Origin: Anaerolineaceae bacterium
GTDB lineage: Bacteria; Chloroflexota; Anaerolineae; Anaerolineales; Anaerolineaceae
NCBI GenBank assembly: GCA_018056725.1
Contig: JAGPFF010000004.1
Span: forward strand, 1-64,000
Length of the DNA stretch: 64,000 bases
Direction: 5' to 3'
Part shown: in pieces, positions 34,715-43,088 of the stretch
Numbering within the stretch: the first letter of the stretch is position 1
Layout of the letters: each line of letters starts with the position of its first letter
Notes under the pieces: generated by a model
What the model was told of the DNA's origin: nothing
What the model saw: the letters and a program-made list of their open reading frames with translations, nothing else
Databases searched by the model: none
Made by a program: the position numbers and the translations under genes

Positions 34715-35622
34715 TCAAGTATTCGTGTAGTTATCCTTCAGCCAGGTGAAGAGAGGTTCATCAATGGAAATATCCGTTAATTGTTCAGGGTCCAGTTCAA
34801 CATCTTCGTAGACCAAACAGGTCAAATCATTCATCCTCATCATTCGTTTACTGGGCGAAATTGAGGATTGAAGATGATAAGGGTAACTGTAATCTGGCGG
34901 CAGAATAAGAATTTCCTCTTTTTTCAAGCGGGTGGTTAATAACGCACTTAATACCGCCTGAAAGAGAAAGAGTCTGGCTTCTTGCTGCAGGATTGCTCCA
35001 GGAAGGCAATGTTTTGAGCGATTTCTGTCATCAGCTGCCACCCACTGGAGCAAATCTGGGCTTGAGGATTCAGACTAAAGCAATGGGTGTTGAAATAGGG
35101 GAGAAGCTCCTGATCATCCGCGAAGGAATAAATCGTGTAGGCGGACAGGAGCCCGAAAGTTAATTCAAAAATCCGCTTCCAGTAATTATCCAACGGCAGG
35201 TTACCTGGTTGACCAATGTTTCGCAAATGAACCGGTCGGAAAGCCGCCGGATAGGTTTCGCCGATCAGAAAACAATTGGGCTGCTGCAGGAGGAGGCAGA
35301 CTGGATCAATCAGGTCAGGGTGGAATTCATGGCAGCCGCCTGTTCCTCTGCCAGTCTGCATGCCAAGACTTTAGTCTGGAAGGGAAAATGGCTGCCGGTG
35401 TCAGGAGTCTCCATGGGGATCCATTTCACCGCTGCGTCCCCAGGCGAAGATGGAGATGAAAAATGGATGCGTTGAAAAAACCAGTAGCGGAAAATCAGCA
35501 AGCGCGCCGGCGAAGGCGCGCTTGGATTTGATCAGCAGGTCAACTGCCTTTCGTTCCTGTTCATTCTCCACAAGAGGCGCGAACAGGGTCGGTTTCGTCG
35601 GATCAAGATCAAAATGAGGCAA
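34715..35622 (-). pseudogene. frameshifted gene of unknown function
   Basis: One reading of about 300 codons runs along the minus strand but changes frame three times. It begins MPHFDLDPTKPTLFAPLVEN (from 35622), shifts near a GGGG run at about 35440, reads KWIPMETPDTGSHFPFQTK, shifts back near 35340 to FHPDLIDPVCLLLQQPNC, and shifts again near 34990 into LFLFQAVLSALLTTRLKKEE before the stop at 34715. Each segment is protein-like, without biased composition. The start is 28 bases after the UDP-glucose dehydrogenase stop, so it was probably the second gene of that operon. I do not recognise the family. Confidence 0.65.
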
Positions 35623-35650
35623 GAGATCCCCTATCCGAGAAACAGCAAGG

Positions 35651-36973
35651 CTATTGGTTTCGTTTATACGTCAGATTTCCGCGTCCGATTCCCATATAGA
35701 TGAAGCCCTGAGCGGCTAATGACTCTGAATCCCATAGATTGCGACCATCCAGGATGACGGGTTGTTTCATCAAAGACTTCAATCTGCCAAAATCCAGTTG
35801 CTTAAACTCATTCCATTCCGTCGCCAGCACAAGCGCGTCGGCGTTCGTCGCGACTTCGTAAGGGTTATCGCATAAAGTAACATTTTCCAGCACCCTGGCA
35901 GCGTTTTCCATTGCCTGAGGGTCATAGGCTTTAACATGAGCCCCCTCGTTTTTAAGGAGATGGATAATCTCAATCGCTGCTGCGTCACGAATATCATCCG
36001 TGTTGGGTTTGAAGGCTATACCCAGCACTCCAATGGTTTTTTCATTAAGGTTTTTCAAAACCGTGCGCAATTTCATTACCGCTCGACGCCGCTGATTACG
36101 GTTGATTTCCAACACTGCTTGCAACAGTTGTGGTTGAGTGCCATGAAGCACTGCCATGTGTTCCAGCGCTTTAACATCCTTCGGGAAGCAGGATCCTCCC
36201 CACCCCAGTCCGGCATCCAGGAATTGTCTGCCAATCCGTTTGTCGAGCCCCATGCCGGTGGCAACTTCGGTTACATCTGCCCCAAGCTCTTCGCAGATAT
36301 TGGCAATCTCGTTAATGAATGAGATTCGGGTCGCAAGGAAGGCGTTGGAGGCATACTTGATCATTTCTGCTGTGCGCAGATCGGTGACCATTATCGTGCA
36401 GCGCAGCGGTTGGTATAGCTGAGCCACTCGTTCAGCCGCGCTGCGGTCGGTCGAACCCAGTACGACCCGATCCGGATTCATAAAATCATTGATAGCCGAT
36501 CCTTCACGTAAAAATTCAGGGTTTGATACCACGCTAAACTGGAGCGGTTTGCCATTGCGCCTGCGATGAATAACCTCAGCCACCCAATCGCCTGTTCCGA
36601 CCGGAACAGTGGATTTATTGATTACCAGAATGGAATCCCTGGCGTGATCAGCGATCGCTTCGGCAGCGGAGCGTACATATTTCAATTCTGCTTCTCCGTC
36701 GTTGCCGGAGGGTGTGCCAACCGCGATGAAAGCGTACTCTGCATCATTCATGGCGGTTGGGTAATCTGTCGTGAAGGATAGGCGTTCCGCCAGGACATTT
36801 TGCTTGACCAGTTGTTCGAGCCCGGGTTCGTAAATCGGCATCTGACCGGCTTTCAAACGACTGATGCGTTCAGCGTCAATATCCAGGCAGGTAACTTCAT
36901 TTCCGAGGTCAGCAAAACACGTTCCAGTGACGAGTCCTACATAACCCGTTCCAATGACGCAAATTTTACTCAT
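35651..36973 (-). CDS. ugd: UDP-glucose 6-dehydrogenase
   Basis: This 440-residue NAD-dependent enzyme oxidises UDP-glucose (or a related UDP-sugar) to the uronic acid for polysaccharide synthesis. It has the Rossmann start [36 protein letters not shown], the catalytic lysine in [20 protein letters not shown] (K206) and the active-site cysteine in WGGSCFPKD (C262). The start at 36973 is chosen because CTGGAG lies at the right distance; the frame is open nine codons further upstream. A frameshifted gene follows on the same strand. Confidence 0.94.
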   Translation of the reverse strand: MSKICVIGTGYVGLVTGTCFADLGNEVTCLDIDAERISRLKAGQMPIYEPGLEQLVKQNVLAERLSFTTDYPTAMNDAEYAFIAVGTPSGNDGEAELKYVRSAAEAIADHARDSILVINKSTVPVGTGDWVAEVIHRRRNGKPLQFSVVSNPEFLREGSAINDFMNPDRVVLGSTDRSAAERVAQLYQPLRCTIMVTDLRTAEMIKYASNAFLATRISFINEIANICEELGADVTEVATGMGLDKRIGRQFLDAGLGWGGSCFPKDVKALEHMAVLHGTQPQLLQAVLEINRNQRRRAVMKLRTVLKNLNEKTIGVLGIAFKPNTDDIRDAAAIEIIHLLKNEGAHVKAYDPQAMENAARVLENVTLCDNPYEVATNADALVLATEWNEFKQLDFGRLKSLMKQPVILDGRNLWDSESLAAQGFIYMGIGRGNLTYKRNQ

Positions 36974-37040
36974 AGACACTCCAGATTCTGTGATAAACAT
37001 GCCAATTCTACCATAGCGGACGCAGGGAATTGAGTGGTTG

Positions 37041-37046
37041 TATAAT
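37041..37046 (+). promoter_or_regulatory. -10 element of folD
   Basis: TATAAT at 37041-37046 is a perfect -10 hexamer 25 bases before the folD ATG, which has a strong TAGGAGGT site. The -35 position holds no good match, so this rests on the -10 alone. The region also separates folD from the divergent UDP-glucose dehydrogenase gene. Confidence 0.45.
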
Positions 37047-37070
37047 TTGTATTAGGTAGGAGGTAATGAA

Positions 37071-37946
37071 ATGACAGCAAAAATCATCGATGGTAAGTTG
37101 ATCGGAGAACAGCTCCGTAAGGAGGTTGCAGAAGGTGTTCAGGCGCGGCTTGCGATGGGCAAAAAAAGACCTGGTCTGGCTACTGTTCTGATTGGCGAAA
37201 ATCCGGCTTCCCAGGTGTATGTCAAATCCAAACAAAAAGCCTGCGCTGAAGTGGGCATTGAATCTTTTGGGTTTGAGCTGCCAAAAGAAGCCGGGCAGGC
37301 TGAAGCCGAAAAACTGGTGAAAAAACTCAATGCTGACCCGGCAGTAAATGGCATTCTGGTTCAGTTGCCGCTTCCCTCCGGCTATGACGAAGAGGCGGTA
37401 CTGAGCGCCATTTCAATTGAAAAGGATGTGGATGGATTTCACCCGCTGAATATCGGTCGCCTGGCACAGAAGGGTCGCGACCCTCTCTTCATCCCATGCA
37501 CCCCCGAAGGGGTGATGTACATGTTGGAACATGAAATTCCTTCTCTGGAAGGCAAAAACGCTGTGGTTCTTGGAAGGAGTAATATCGTTGGTATGCCGGT
37601 GGCACTTTTGCTTGTGCGTGCCAATGCCACGGTCACTATCTGCCATTCGCGCAGCCAGAATCTGGCGCAAATTGTGCGCGGTGCGGACATTTTGGTGGCT
37701 GCCGTCGGCAAGCCGGAGATGGTTCGCGGCGATTGGATCAAGCCGGGCGCTGTGGTGATTGATGTGGGAATCAACCGGGTGGAGGACGCGTCCAGAGCCA
37801 GAGGTTACCGTCTGGTAGGGGATGTCTGCTTTGAGGAAGCGGTACAGGTTGCACAGGCGATCACTCCGGTTCCTGGTGGCGTGGGACCATTAACCATCGC
37901 CATGCTGCTGAAGAATACATTAAGAGCTGCCAATTTGAAGGATTAA
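37071..37946 (+). CDS. folD: methylenetetrahydrofolate dehydrogenase / methenyl-THF cyclohydrolase
   Basis: This 291-residue bifunctional enzyme interconverts 5,10-methylene-, 5,10-methenyl- and 10-formyl-THF. Motifs are VGENPASQVYVKSKQKAC-like GENPASQVYVKSKQKACAE with the catalytic Lys, VQLPLPSGYDEEAVL, KDVDGFHPLNIGRL, GRSNIVGMPVA, and TPVPGGVGPLTIAMLLKNT. It sits just upstream of the purine catabolic operon but is separated from it by an operator-flanked promoter. It also links to the FTCD product and to purine metabolism. Confidence 0.97.
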   Translation: MTAKIIDGKLIGEQLRKEVAEGVQARLAMGKKRPGLATVLIGENPASQVYVKSKQKACAEVGIESFGFELPKEAGQAEAEKLVKKLNADPAVNGILVQLPLPSGYDEEAVLSAISIEKDVDGFHPLNIGRLAQKGRDPLFIPCTPEGVMYMLEHEIPSLEGKNAVVLGRSNIVGMPVALLLVRANATVTICHSRSQNLAQIVRGADILVAAVGKPEMVRGDWIKPGAVVIDVGINRVEDASRARGYRLVGDVCFEEAVQVAQAITPVPGGVGPLTIAMLLKNTLRAANLKD

Positions 37947-37956
37947 GAAAAATCTT

Positions 37957-37969
37957 ATTGTCAGACAAT
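37957..37969 (+). promoter_or_regulatory. operator 1 (palindrome ATTGTCAGACAAT)
   Basis: The 13-bp palindrome ATTGTCAGACAAT overlaps the first base of the -35 element of the promoter for the 8-oxoguanine deaminase gene. It shares its 13-bp core exactly with operator 2, 53 bases downstream. The GT...AC half-site layout is that of GntR-family operators, and a GntR gene is the third gene of this operon. Confidence 0.75.
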
Positions 37970-37997
37970 TGACTTTCTCTCAAAATAACTATACACT
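37969..37997 (+). promoter_or_regulatory. promoter of the purine catabolic operon
   Basis: TTGACT (37969-37974) and TACACT (37992-37997) are 17 bases apart, 55 bases before the ATG at 38053. The two operator palindromes lie on either side, one touching the -35 and one just downstream of the expected start of transcription. Confidence 0.6.
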
Positions 37998-38008
37998 CAA
38001 GACGTGTA

Positions 38009-38025
38009 GAATTGTCAGACAATTC
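38009..38025 (+). promoter_or_regulatory. operator 2 (17-bp perfect palindrome)
   Basis: GAATTGTC-A-GACAATTC is a perfect 8+1+8 inverted repeat just after the expected transcription start. It repeats the core of operator 1. Binding here and at operator 1 together would block the promoter, possibly through a DNA loop or by a dimer at each site. Confidence 0.78.
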
Positions 38026-38052
38026 TCACGTCTTTCTATAAAGGATGAACTC

Positions 38053-39435
38053 ATGAAAACGTTACTTATCAGGCATGCCCAGTTGCTTGTAACCATGGAT
38101 GACCACCGTCGGGAAATCACCGATGGTGGTCTTTTTATACGAGATGGATTTATCGAAAGAGTGGGAACCACCGCTGATCTCCCACAGACTGCAGATGAAA
38201 TTCTGGATCTTGCAGGGTATATCGTGCTACCCGGCATGGTCAATACCCACCATCATTTCTATCAAACGCTCACACGGGCAGTGCCTGCTGCGCAAAATGC
38301 CAACCTGTTCAACTGGCTCAAGACGCTTTATCCCATTTGGGCAAGGATGACGGCAGAGGATATTCGCATTTCTACCCAGACGGCACTCGCCGAACTGGCG
38401 CTTTCAGGATGTACCACTGCCTCTGATCATCTCTACCTCTTCCCGAATGGCTCGCGGTTGGACGATGAAATCGAGGCAGCTGCCGAGGTAGGTCTCCGTT
38501 TACATGCCTCACGTGGTTCGATGAGTCTCGGCGAAAGTAAGGGTGGCTTGCCTCCGGACAGTGTTGTGGATAGCGAAGAGCGAATTCTGGCGGATAGCGA
38601 GCGCTTGATTAACAGGTATCATGATCCAAATCCTGGTTCAATGGTGCAGATTGTGTTGGCACCTTGTTCACCTTTCAGCGTTACCGGAAAATTAATGAAG
38701 CAAAGCGCTGAACTGGCGCGGAAATATGGCGTACACCTGCATACTCATCTCGCCGAAACCCAGGATGAAGAAGAATTCTGCCTGCAGCAATTCGGCTATC
38801 GTCCGGTAGCTTACATGCAATCGGTAGATTGGGTTGGTGAGGACGTCTGGTTTGCCCATTCGGTGCACGTAAGCCAGGAGGAAATCCAGCTTTACGCACG
38901 CGAAGGGTGTGGCGTAGCCCATTGTCCTTCCTCCAATATGCGGCTGGCTTCCGGAATTGCCCCTTTAATGGAGTTTCTCAAGGCAGGGGTAAAAACTGGT
39001 CTTGGCGTGGATGGTTCCGCCAGTAATGACAGTTCCCACATGCTCGCTGAAGCCCGTCAGGCGATGCTGCTGGCGAGATTAAATGCCGGACTCAAAGGGG
39101 CTTCTTTATCTTCAACCGGTGAGGAAATCCTCTCCGTGCGACAGGCACTGGAGGTAGCCACGCGGGGTGGCGCCTCGGTGTTGGGGCGTAAGGATATTGG
39201 TTCGCTGGAAGTGGGAAAATGCGCCGATTTTATCGCCTTTGACCTTAATCATCTGGATTATGCTGGTGCTTTGCATGACCCGGTTGCTGCGCTGCTCCTC
39301 TGCCAGCCAAGGGGCGTAGATTATTCTTATGTAAATGGCAAGCCCGTGGTCCAAGAGGGTCATCTCATGGGTCTCGATCTTGAAAAGCAAATTCGCATTC
39401 ATAACAAAGCGGCAGCTCGCTTGGTGGAAGGGTAA
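38053..39435 (+). CDS. 8-oxoguanine deaminase-like amidohydrolase
   Basis: This 460-residue protein belongs to the ATZ/TRZ/SsnA branch of the amidohydrolase superfamily. Metal-site motifs are NTHHHFYQTLTRAVP (H66, H68), HLHTHLAETQDEEEF, WFAHSVHV (H269) and GLGVDGSASND (D320). The stretch LHASRGSMSLGESKGGLPPDS and the SPFSVTG region match what I know of the 8-oxoguanine deaminases (PA0142 type), which convert 8-oxoguanine to urate. Guanine or another aminopurine remains possible. The start at 38053 is set by AAGGATG and by the operators upstream. It is the first gene of the regulated operon. Confidence 0.82.
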   Translation: MKTLLIRHAQLLVTMDDHRREITDGGLFIRDGFIERVGTTADLPQTADEILDLAGYIVLPGMVNTHHHFYQTLTRAVPAAQNANLFNWLKTLYPIWARMTAEDIRISTQTALAELALSGCTTASDHLYLFPNGSRLDDEIEAAAEVGLRLHASRGSMSLGESKGGLPPDSVVDSEERILADSERLINRYHDPNPGSMVQIVLAPCSPFSVTGKLMKQSAELARKYGVHLHTHLAETQDEEEFCLQQFGYRPVAYMQSVDWVGEDVWFAHSVHVSQEEIQLYAREGCGVAHCPSSNMRLASGIAPLMEFLKAGVKTGLGVDGSASNDSSHMLAEARQAMLLARLNAGLKGASLSSTGEEILSVRQALEVATRGGASVLGRKDIGSLEVGKCADFIAFDLNHLDYAGALHDPVAALLLCQPRGVDYSYVNGKPVVQEGHLMGLDLEKQIRIHNKAAARLVEG

Positions 39436-39439
39436 ACCT

Positions 39440-41242
39440 ATGGGCATGGATTCATTTTGGTTACAAAATGCACGTGAACTGGTGGACTGCGCGATGGGGC
39501 GGGTACCGGCTCATCTTGTCATCCTCAACGGCAGCTGGGTATGCGTTCAGACGGGTGAAATCATTCCCCATATAGATATTGCCATGCGCTCCAAACGGAT
39601 TGCTTATGTAGGAGAAAATGCCCGCCATACAATTGGCAAAAAAACCATTGTAGTCAATGCCGAAGGACGTTTTCTCGTTCCTGGCTTGCTGGATGCCCAT
39701 ATGCACGTTGAATCCGGAATGGTGACTGTGACGGAATTTGTTCGCGCTGTTCTGCCACACGGTACGACCGGCATGTTCATTGATCCGCATGAGATTGCCA
39801 ATGTGTTTGGTTTGCGCGGAGTCCGATTGATGGTGGATGATGCCGCGCTGCAGCCGATCCATGTTTTTGTGCAAATGCCTTCCTGTGTTCCTTCCGCGCC
39901 GGGTCTTGAGACCCCCGGTGCGGTTCTTGGTCCAAACGATGTAACCGAAGCAATGACCTGGCCGGGAATTATTGGGCTGGGCGAGATGATGAATTTCCCT
40001 GGTGTCTATCAGGGGGATGACAAAGTCCACGCTGAAATGGCAGCCACCCGCGCCGCCGGCAAAGTGATCGGCGGTCATTATGCCTCGCCAGACCTTGGAC
40101 TACCTTTCCATGGCTATCTGGCGGGGGGTCCACAGGACGATCACGAAGGCACCCGGTTGGAGGATGCGGTGGCAAGAGCGCGCCAGGGCATGAAAGTGAT
40201 GTTGCGTTACGGTTCAGCCTGGCAAGATGTGGCGGCTCAGGTTACGGCAATTACTGAAATGGGACTTGCCAGCCGGAACTTTCTCTTGTGCACCGATGAC
40301 AGCCAGGCAGAGACCCTCATCACCGAAGGGCACATGGACCGAGTATTACGACATGCAATTTCTCACGGGCTTGATCCAATGACCGCGATTCAGATGGCAA
40401 CCATCAATACGGCGGAACATTTCGGGGTGTCACGCGAAATGGGGTTGATCGCACCAGGGCGGTATGGGGATGTGCTTATTGTTGAGGATTTAAACGACTT
40501 TCACGCTGGCACCGTCATTGCCAGAGGCAAAGCGGCGGTGCAAAACAATGCAATCCTCGTTGATTTGCCGGTCAGAGAGTATCCAGAATGGGCAACGAGT
40601 TCGGTGCATTTTCCCCATCCATTGACGGCGGAAAACTTCAAACTCAAGGTAAATGGGAATGGAAATGGTGATGTCGTTGCTCACGTCATTGGCATCATCG
40701 AAAATCAAGCTCCTACAAAACATCTAAAGATTCATCTGCGGGCTCAAAATGGTGAAATTCACCCAGATGTTGAAAAAGATGTGGCAAAAATTGCGCTGGT
40801 GGAGCGCCATCGCCCGACTGGAAAAGTGCAGGTCGGGCTGGTTCAAGGGTTTGGCTTCGGTGCGCATTGCGCTGTGGCAACCACAGTGGTGCATGACAGT
40901 CATCAGATGATTGTGGTAGGGACAGATGAAGCCCAAATGGCGCTCGCCGCAAATCGCCTGGCAGAAATTGGTGGAGGTCAGGTTGCTGTCCGCGCAGGTG
41001 AAGTGATAGGAGAAATCTCATTACCGATTGGTGGATTAATGTCCGAAAGAAGCGCGGTTGAGGTAGCCACGCAGGCAGCTGACCTGCTGCGCGGTTTTCG
41101 AGAGTGCGGATGCACGCTCAACAACCCTAATATGCAGCTGAGCCTCCTCGGGCTGGTGGTCATCCCCCGGCTGCGCATTTCAGATTTAGGGCTGGTGGAT
41201 GTGGACAAGTTCGAGTTTATCCCGGTAATTGAGCCCAGGTAA
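39440..41242 (+). CDS. ade: adenine deaminase
   Basis: This 600-residue protein has the Ade layout: an amidohydrolase domain with LVPGLLDAHMHVESGM, TTGMFIDPHEIANVFG, IGGHYASPDL-type and FLLCTDDSQAETL motifs, then the C-terminal Ade-specific domain (VQGFGFGAHCAVATTVVHDSH-like region at about 490-515). It converts adenine to hypoxanthine. The ATG at 39440 lies 4 bases after the previous stop with a GGAAGGG site. Operon position after the oxoguanine deaminase and before a GntR gene supports a role in purine breakdown. Confidence 0.93.
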   Translation: MGMDSFWLQNARELVDCAMGRVPAHLVILNGSWVCVQTGEIIPHIDIAMRSKRIAYVGENARHTIGKKTIVVNAEGRFLVPGLLDAHMHVESGMVTVTEFVRAVLPHGTTGMFIDPHEIANVFGLRGVRLMVDDAALQPIHVFVQMPSCVPSAPGLETPGAVLGPNDVTEAMTWPGIIGLGEMMNFPGVYQGDDKVHAEMAATRAAGKVIGGHYASPDLGLPFHGYLAGGPQDDHEGTRLEDAVARARQGMKVMLRYGSAWQDVAAQVTAITEMGLASRNFLLCTDDSQAETLITEGHMDRVLRHAISHGLDPMTAIQMATINTAEHFGVSREMGLIAPGRYGDVLIVEDLNDFHAGTVIARGKAAVQNNAILVDLPVREYPEWATSSVHFPHPLTAENFKLKVNGNGNGDVVAHVIGIIENQAPTKHLKIHLRAQNGEIHPDVEKDVAKIALVERHRPTGKVQVGLVQGFGFGAHCAVATTVVHDSHQMIVVGTDEAQMALAANRLAEIGGGQVAVRAGEVIGEISLPIGGLMSERSAVEVATQAADLLRGFRECGCTLNNPNMQLSLLGLVVIPRLRISDLGLVDVDKFEFIPVIEPR

Positions 41243-41252
41243 AGAAAAGGTG

Positions 41253-42023
41253 ATGGATAACTTCATGGAAAAACCATCCCAGGAATCTCCACATCCATTT
41301 ATCCGTTTACAACGCGAACTGGCGGCTCTCATTGAGCAAACACCGCCTGGTCAGCGTTTGTCCTCTGAACCTCAACTTGCCCGCCAACTGGGGGTATCCC
41401 GAGCAACCTTGCGCGAAGGCATGCGCACCTTCGAAGCCCAGGGTCTGATTCGCCGCCGGCAGGGTGTGGGGACATTTGTGGTACCCCGGGTCGGAGTGAT
41501 TGAATCCGGATTGGAAGTTTTGGAGAGCATCGAGACACAGGCGCGGCGGATCGGATTGGCTGTTTTTATGGGGGATCTGGAAGTGAGTGAAATTGAAGCC
41601 GGGCTCGAGGAAGTACAAAACCTGCACGTTCCTCTTAATAGCCAACTGGTACGTGTGGCACGAGTGATTTACACGGAGCAACACCCGGTGGCTTATCTGG
41701 TGGATACTCTTCCACCGGACGTTTTATCGGAGCAGGAGCTTCAGCAGGGATTTACCGGCTCAGTTTTGGATTTTTTGATTAATCGCGGAACGCCAATTCT
41801 GTCTCAATCCTACACAGACATTCAAGCGGTAGCGGCTGAGGCAAGGATCGCCCGTAGAATGGAAATTCAACGGGGCGATGTTTTATTGAATTTTGAAGCC
41901 AGGTTGTTCGATAGTCAAGAAAAAATCATTGATTATTCATTAAGTTATTTTCTACCCGGTTTTTTTCGTTTTCACGTCGTGCGCCACATTGGCAGTGCTT
42001 TATCCTATCCTGACCGGGTTTAG
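41253..42023 (+). CDS. GntR-family transcriptional regulator (HutC/UTRA type)
   Basis: This 256-residue protein has an N-terminal winged HTH (PPGQRLSSEPQLARQLGVSRATLREGMRTFEAQGLIRRRQGVGTFV, residues about 30-75) and a C-terminal UTRA effector domain of about 150 residues (VARVIYTEQHPVAYLVDTLPPDVL, ILSQSYTDIQAV, LNFEARLFDSQEKIIDYSLSYF). It is the third gene of the operon whose promoter carries two palindromes, so autoregulation by a purine-related ligand is likely. Start uncertain: ATG 41253 chosen (AAAAGG upstream); 41265 is an alternative. Confidence 0.88.
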   Translation: MDNFMEKPSQESPHPFIRLQRELAALIEQTPPGQRLSSEPQLARQLGVSRATLREGMRTFEAQGLIRRRQGVGTFVVPRVGVIESGLEVLESIETQARRIGLAVFMGDLEVSEIEAGLEEVQNLHVPLNSQLVRVARVIYTEQHPVAYLVDTLPPDVLSEQELQQGFTGSVLDFLINRGTPILSQSYTDIQAVAAEARIARRMEIQRGDVLLNFEARLFDSQEKIIDYSLSYFLPGFFRFHVVRHIGSALSYPDRV

Positions 42024-42096
42024 AGGAGGAGGAAAGAAACAAGATATTTTTGCTTTAAATTAAAAAAGGCGTTCTTTCATATCATAAGGAGAAAAA

Positions 42097-43047
42097 ATGA
42101 GAAGCTTTGCTGGTAGGGATATCCTTTCGCTCAAAGAGTTTGAACGTGAAGAGTTCTTTCATATATTTGAAGTGGCGGATGAGATGGCGCCAATCGCCAA
42201 GAGTCGCAGAAATTCAGACCTGCTTGCTGAAAAGACACTCGTTACCGCCTTTTATCAACCCAGTACGCGCACCCGTCTGGCGCATGAAGCAGCGATGCAC
42301 CGGCTGGGGGGGCATGTCACCGGGTTTGCTGATGCCAAAATGACCCGTGCCGGTGATTTTTATCAGGAATCCATCAAAGATACAGTAAAAATGCTCGAAT
42401 ATTACGGGGATGTGATCGTGATGCGTCATTTCCAACAGGGCGCGCCTCACGAAGCGGCAAAGTGGGCATCCATTCCAGTCATCAACGGCGGTGATGGCTG
42501 GGGTGAGCATCCAACCCAAATCCTCACCGATCTCTATACGGTGCTGACCGAAAAAGGCACCATTGATGGCTTGCGTTGGCTGGCGGTCGGTGATATGCGA
42601 ATGCGCACCATGCACTCTTTGGGGTATGCCCTTTCTCAGTTTGATTGCCCGATTACCTTTGTTTCTCCCCCTGAAATGTCCCTGACACCGGAATTTAAAG
42701 AGGAATTGAATCGCTTTAGTGTGAACTTTTCAGAAGCGGAACACGTGGAACAGGCGATTGCCCAGGCAGATGTCATTCTGGTGGAACCGGTCGTTCAGCC
42801 GGATTACACAAAGTCACGGCAGGAAGCCGGTGATCATGGATTAACCCCGGAGAATTATCGCATCACCCGCGAATTGCTGACCACCAAAGCAAAGTCGGAT
42901 GCGATTCTGCTGCATTCCTTACCGCGCATGGACGAAATCCCAACCGATGTGGATATTACCCGCTGGTCACGCTACTGGCAGGAGGCGTTTAATGGTGTCG
43001 TTATGCGTATGGCATTGTTAGCTTTGGTACTTGGCAAAATGGAATAA
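42097..43047 (+). CDS. aspartate carbamoyltransferase-like transcarbamylase
   Basis: This 316-residue protein has the ATCase/OTCase fold. The carbamoyl-phosphate motif is PSTRTRLAHEA (S56-R60), with HPTQ at 138-141 and HSLPRMDEIPTDVD near the end. It looks most like ATCase, but two amino-acid-side features differ: the 80s loop lacks the SxxKGE-type Ser/Lys (it reads AKMTRAGDFYQESIKD), and the RVQ of the 240s loop is replaced by EPVVQPDY. So L-aspartate may not be the substrate. It is encoded with a second transcarbamylase and carbamate kinase, which favours a catabolic role (making carbamoyl phosphate) over pyrimidine synthesis. True pyrB cannot be excluded. Confidence 0.72.
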   Translation: MRSFAGRDILSLKEFEREEFFHIFEVADEMAPIAKSRRNSDLLAEKTLVTAFYQPSTRTRLAHEAAMHRLGGHVTGFADAKMTRAGDFYQESIKDTVKMLEYYGDVIVMRHFQQGAPHEAAKWASIPVINGGDGWGEHPTQILTDLYTVLTEKGTIDGLRWLAVGDMRMRTMHSLGYALSQFDCPITFVSPPEMSLTPEFKEELNRFSVNFSEAEHVEQAIAQADVILVEPVVQPDYTKSRQEAGDHGLTPENYRITRELLTTKAKSDAILLHSLPRMDEIPTDVDITRWSRYWQEAFNGVVMRMALLALVLGKME

Positions 43048-43088
43048 GGGGTTAAAATCCTGTAGAGAATTAATCTAAAGGAGGAACG

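Noticed and set aside
34715-35622. Programmed frameshifting or selenocysteine recoding joining the broken frames.
   Set aside because: Three separate shifts with no slippery heptamer and mostly TGA/TAA ends in different frames fit decay better; none has a following SECIS-like hairpin that I could see.
38053-39435. Atrazine chlorohydrolase or cytosine deaminase as the function of the first operon enzyme.
   Set aside because: The GSMSLGESKGGLPPDS stretch and the operon with adenine deaminase fit the 8-oxoguanine deaminase group better.
39461-40078. A 205-codon minus-strand frame inside adenine deaminase.
   Set aside because: It is His-rich shadow translation opposite conserved amidohydrolase motifs.
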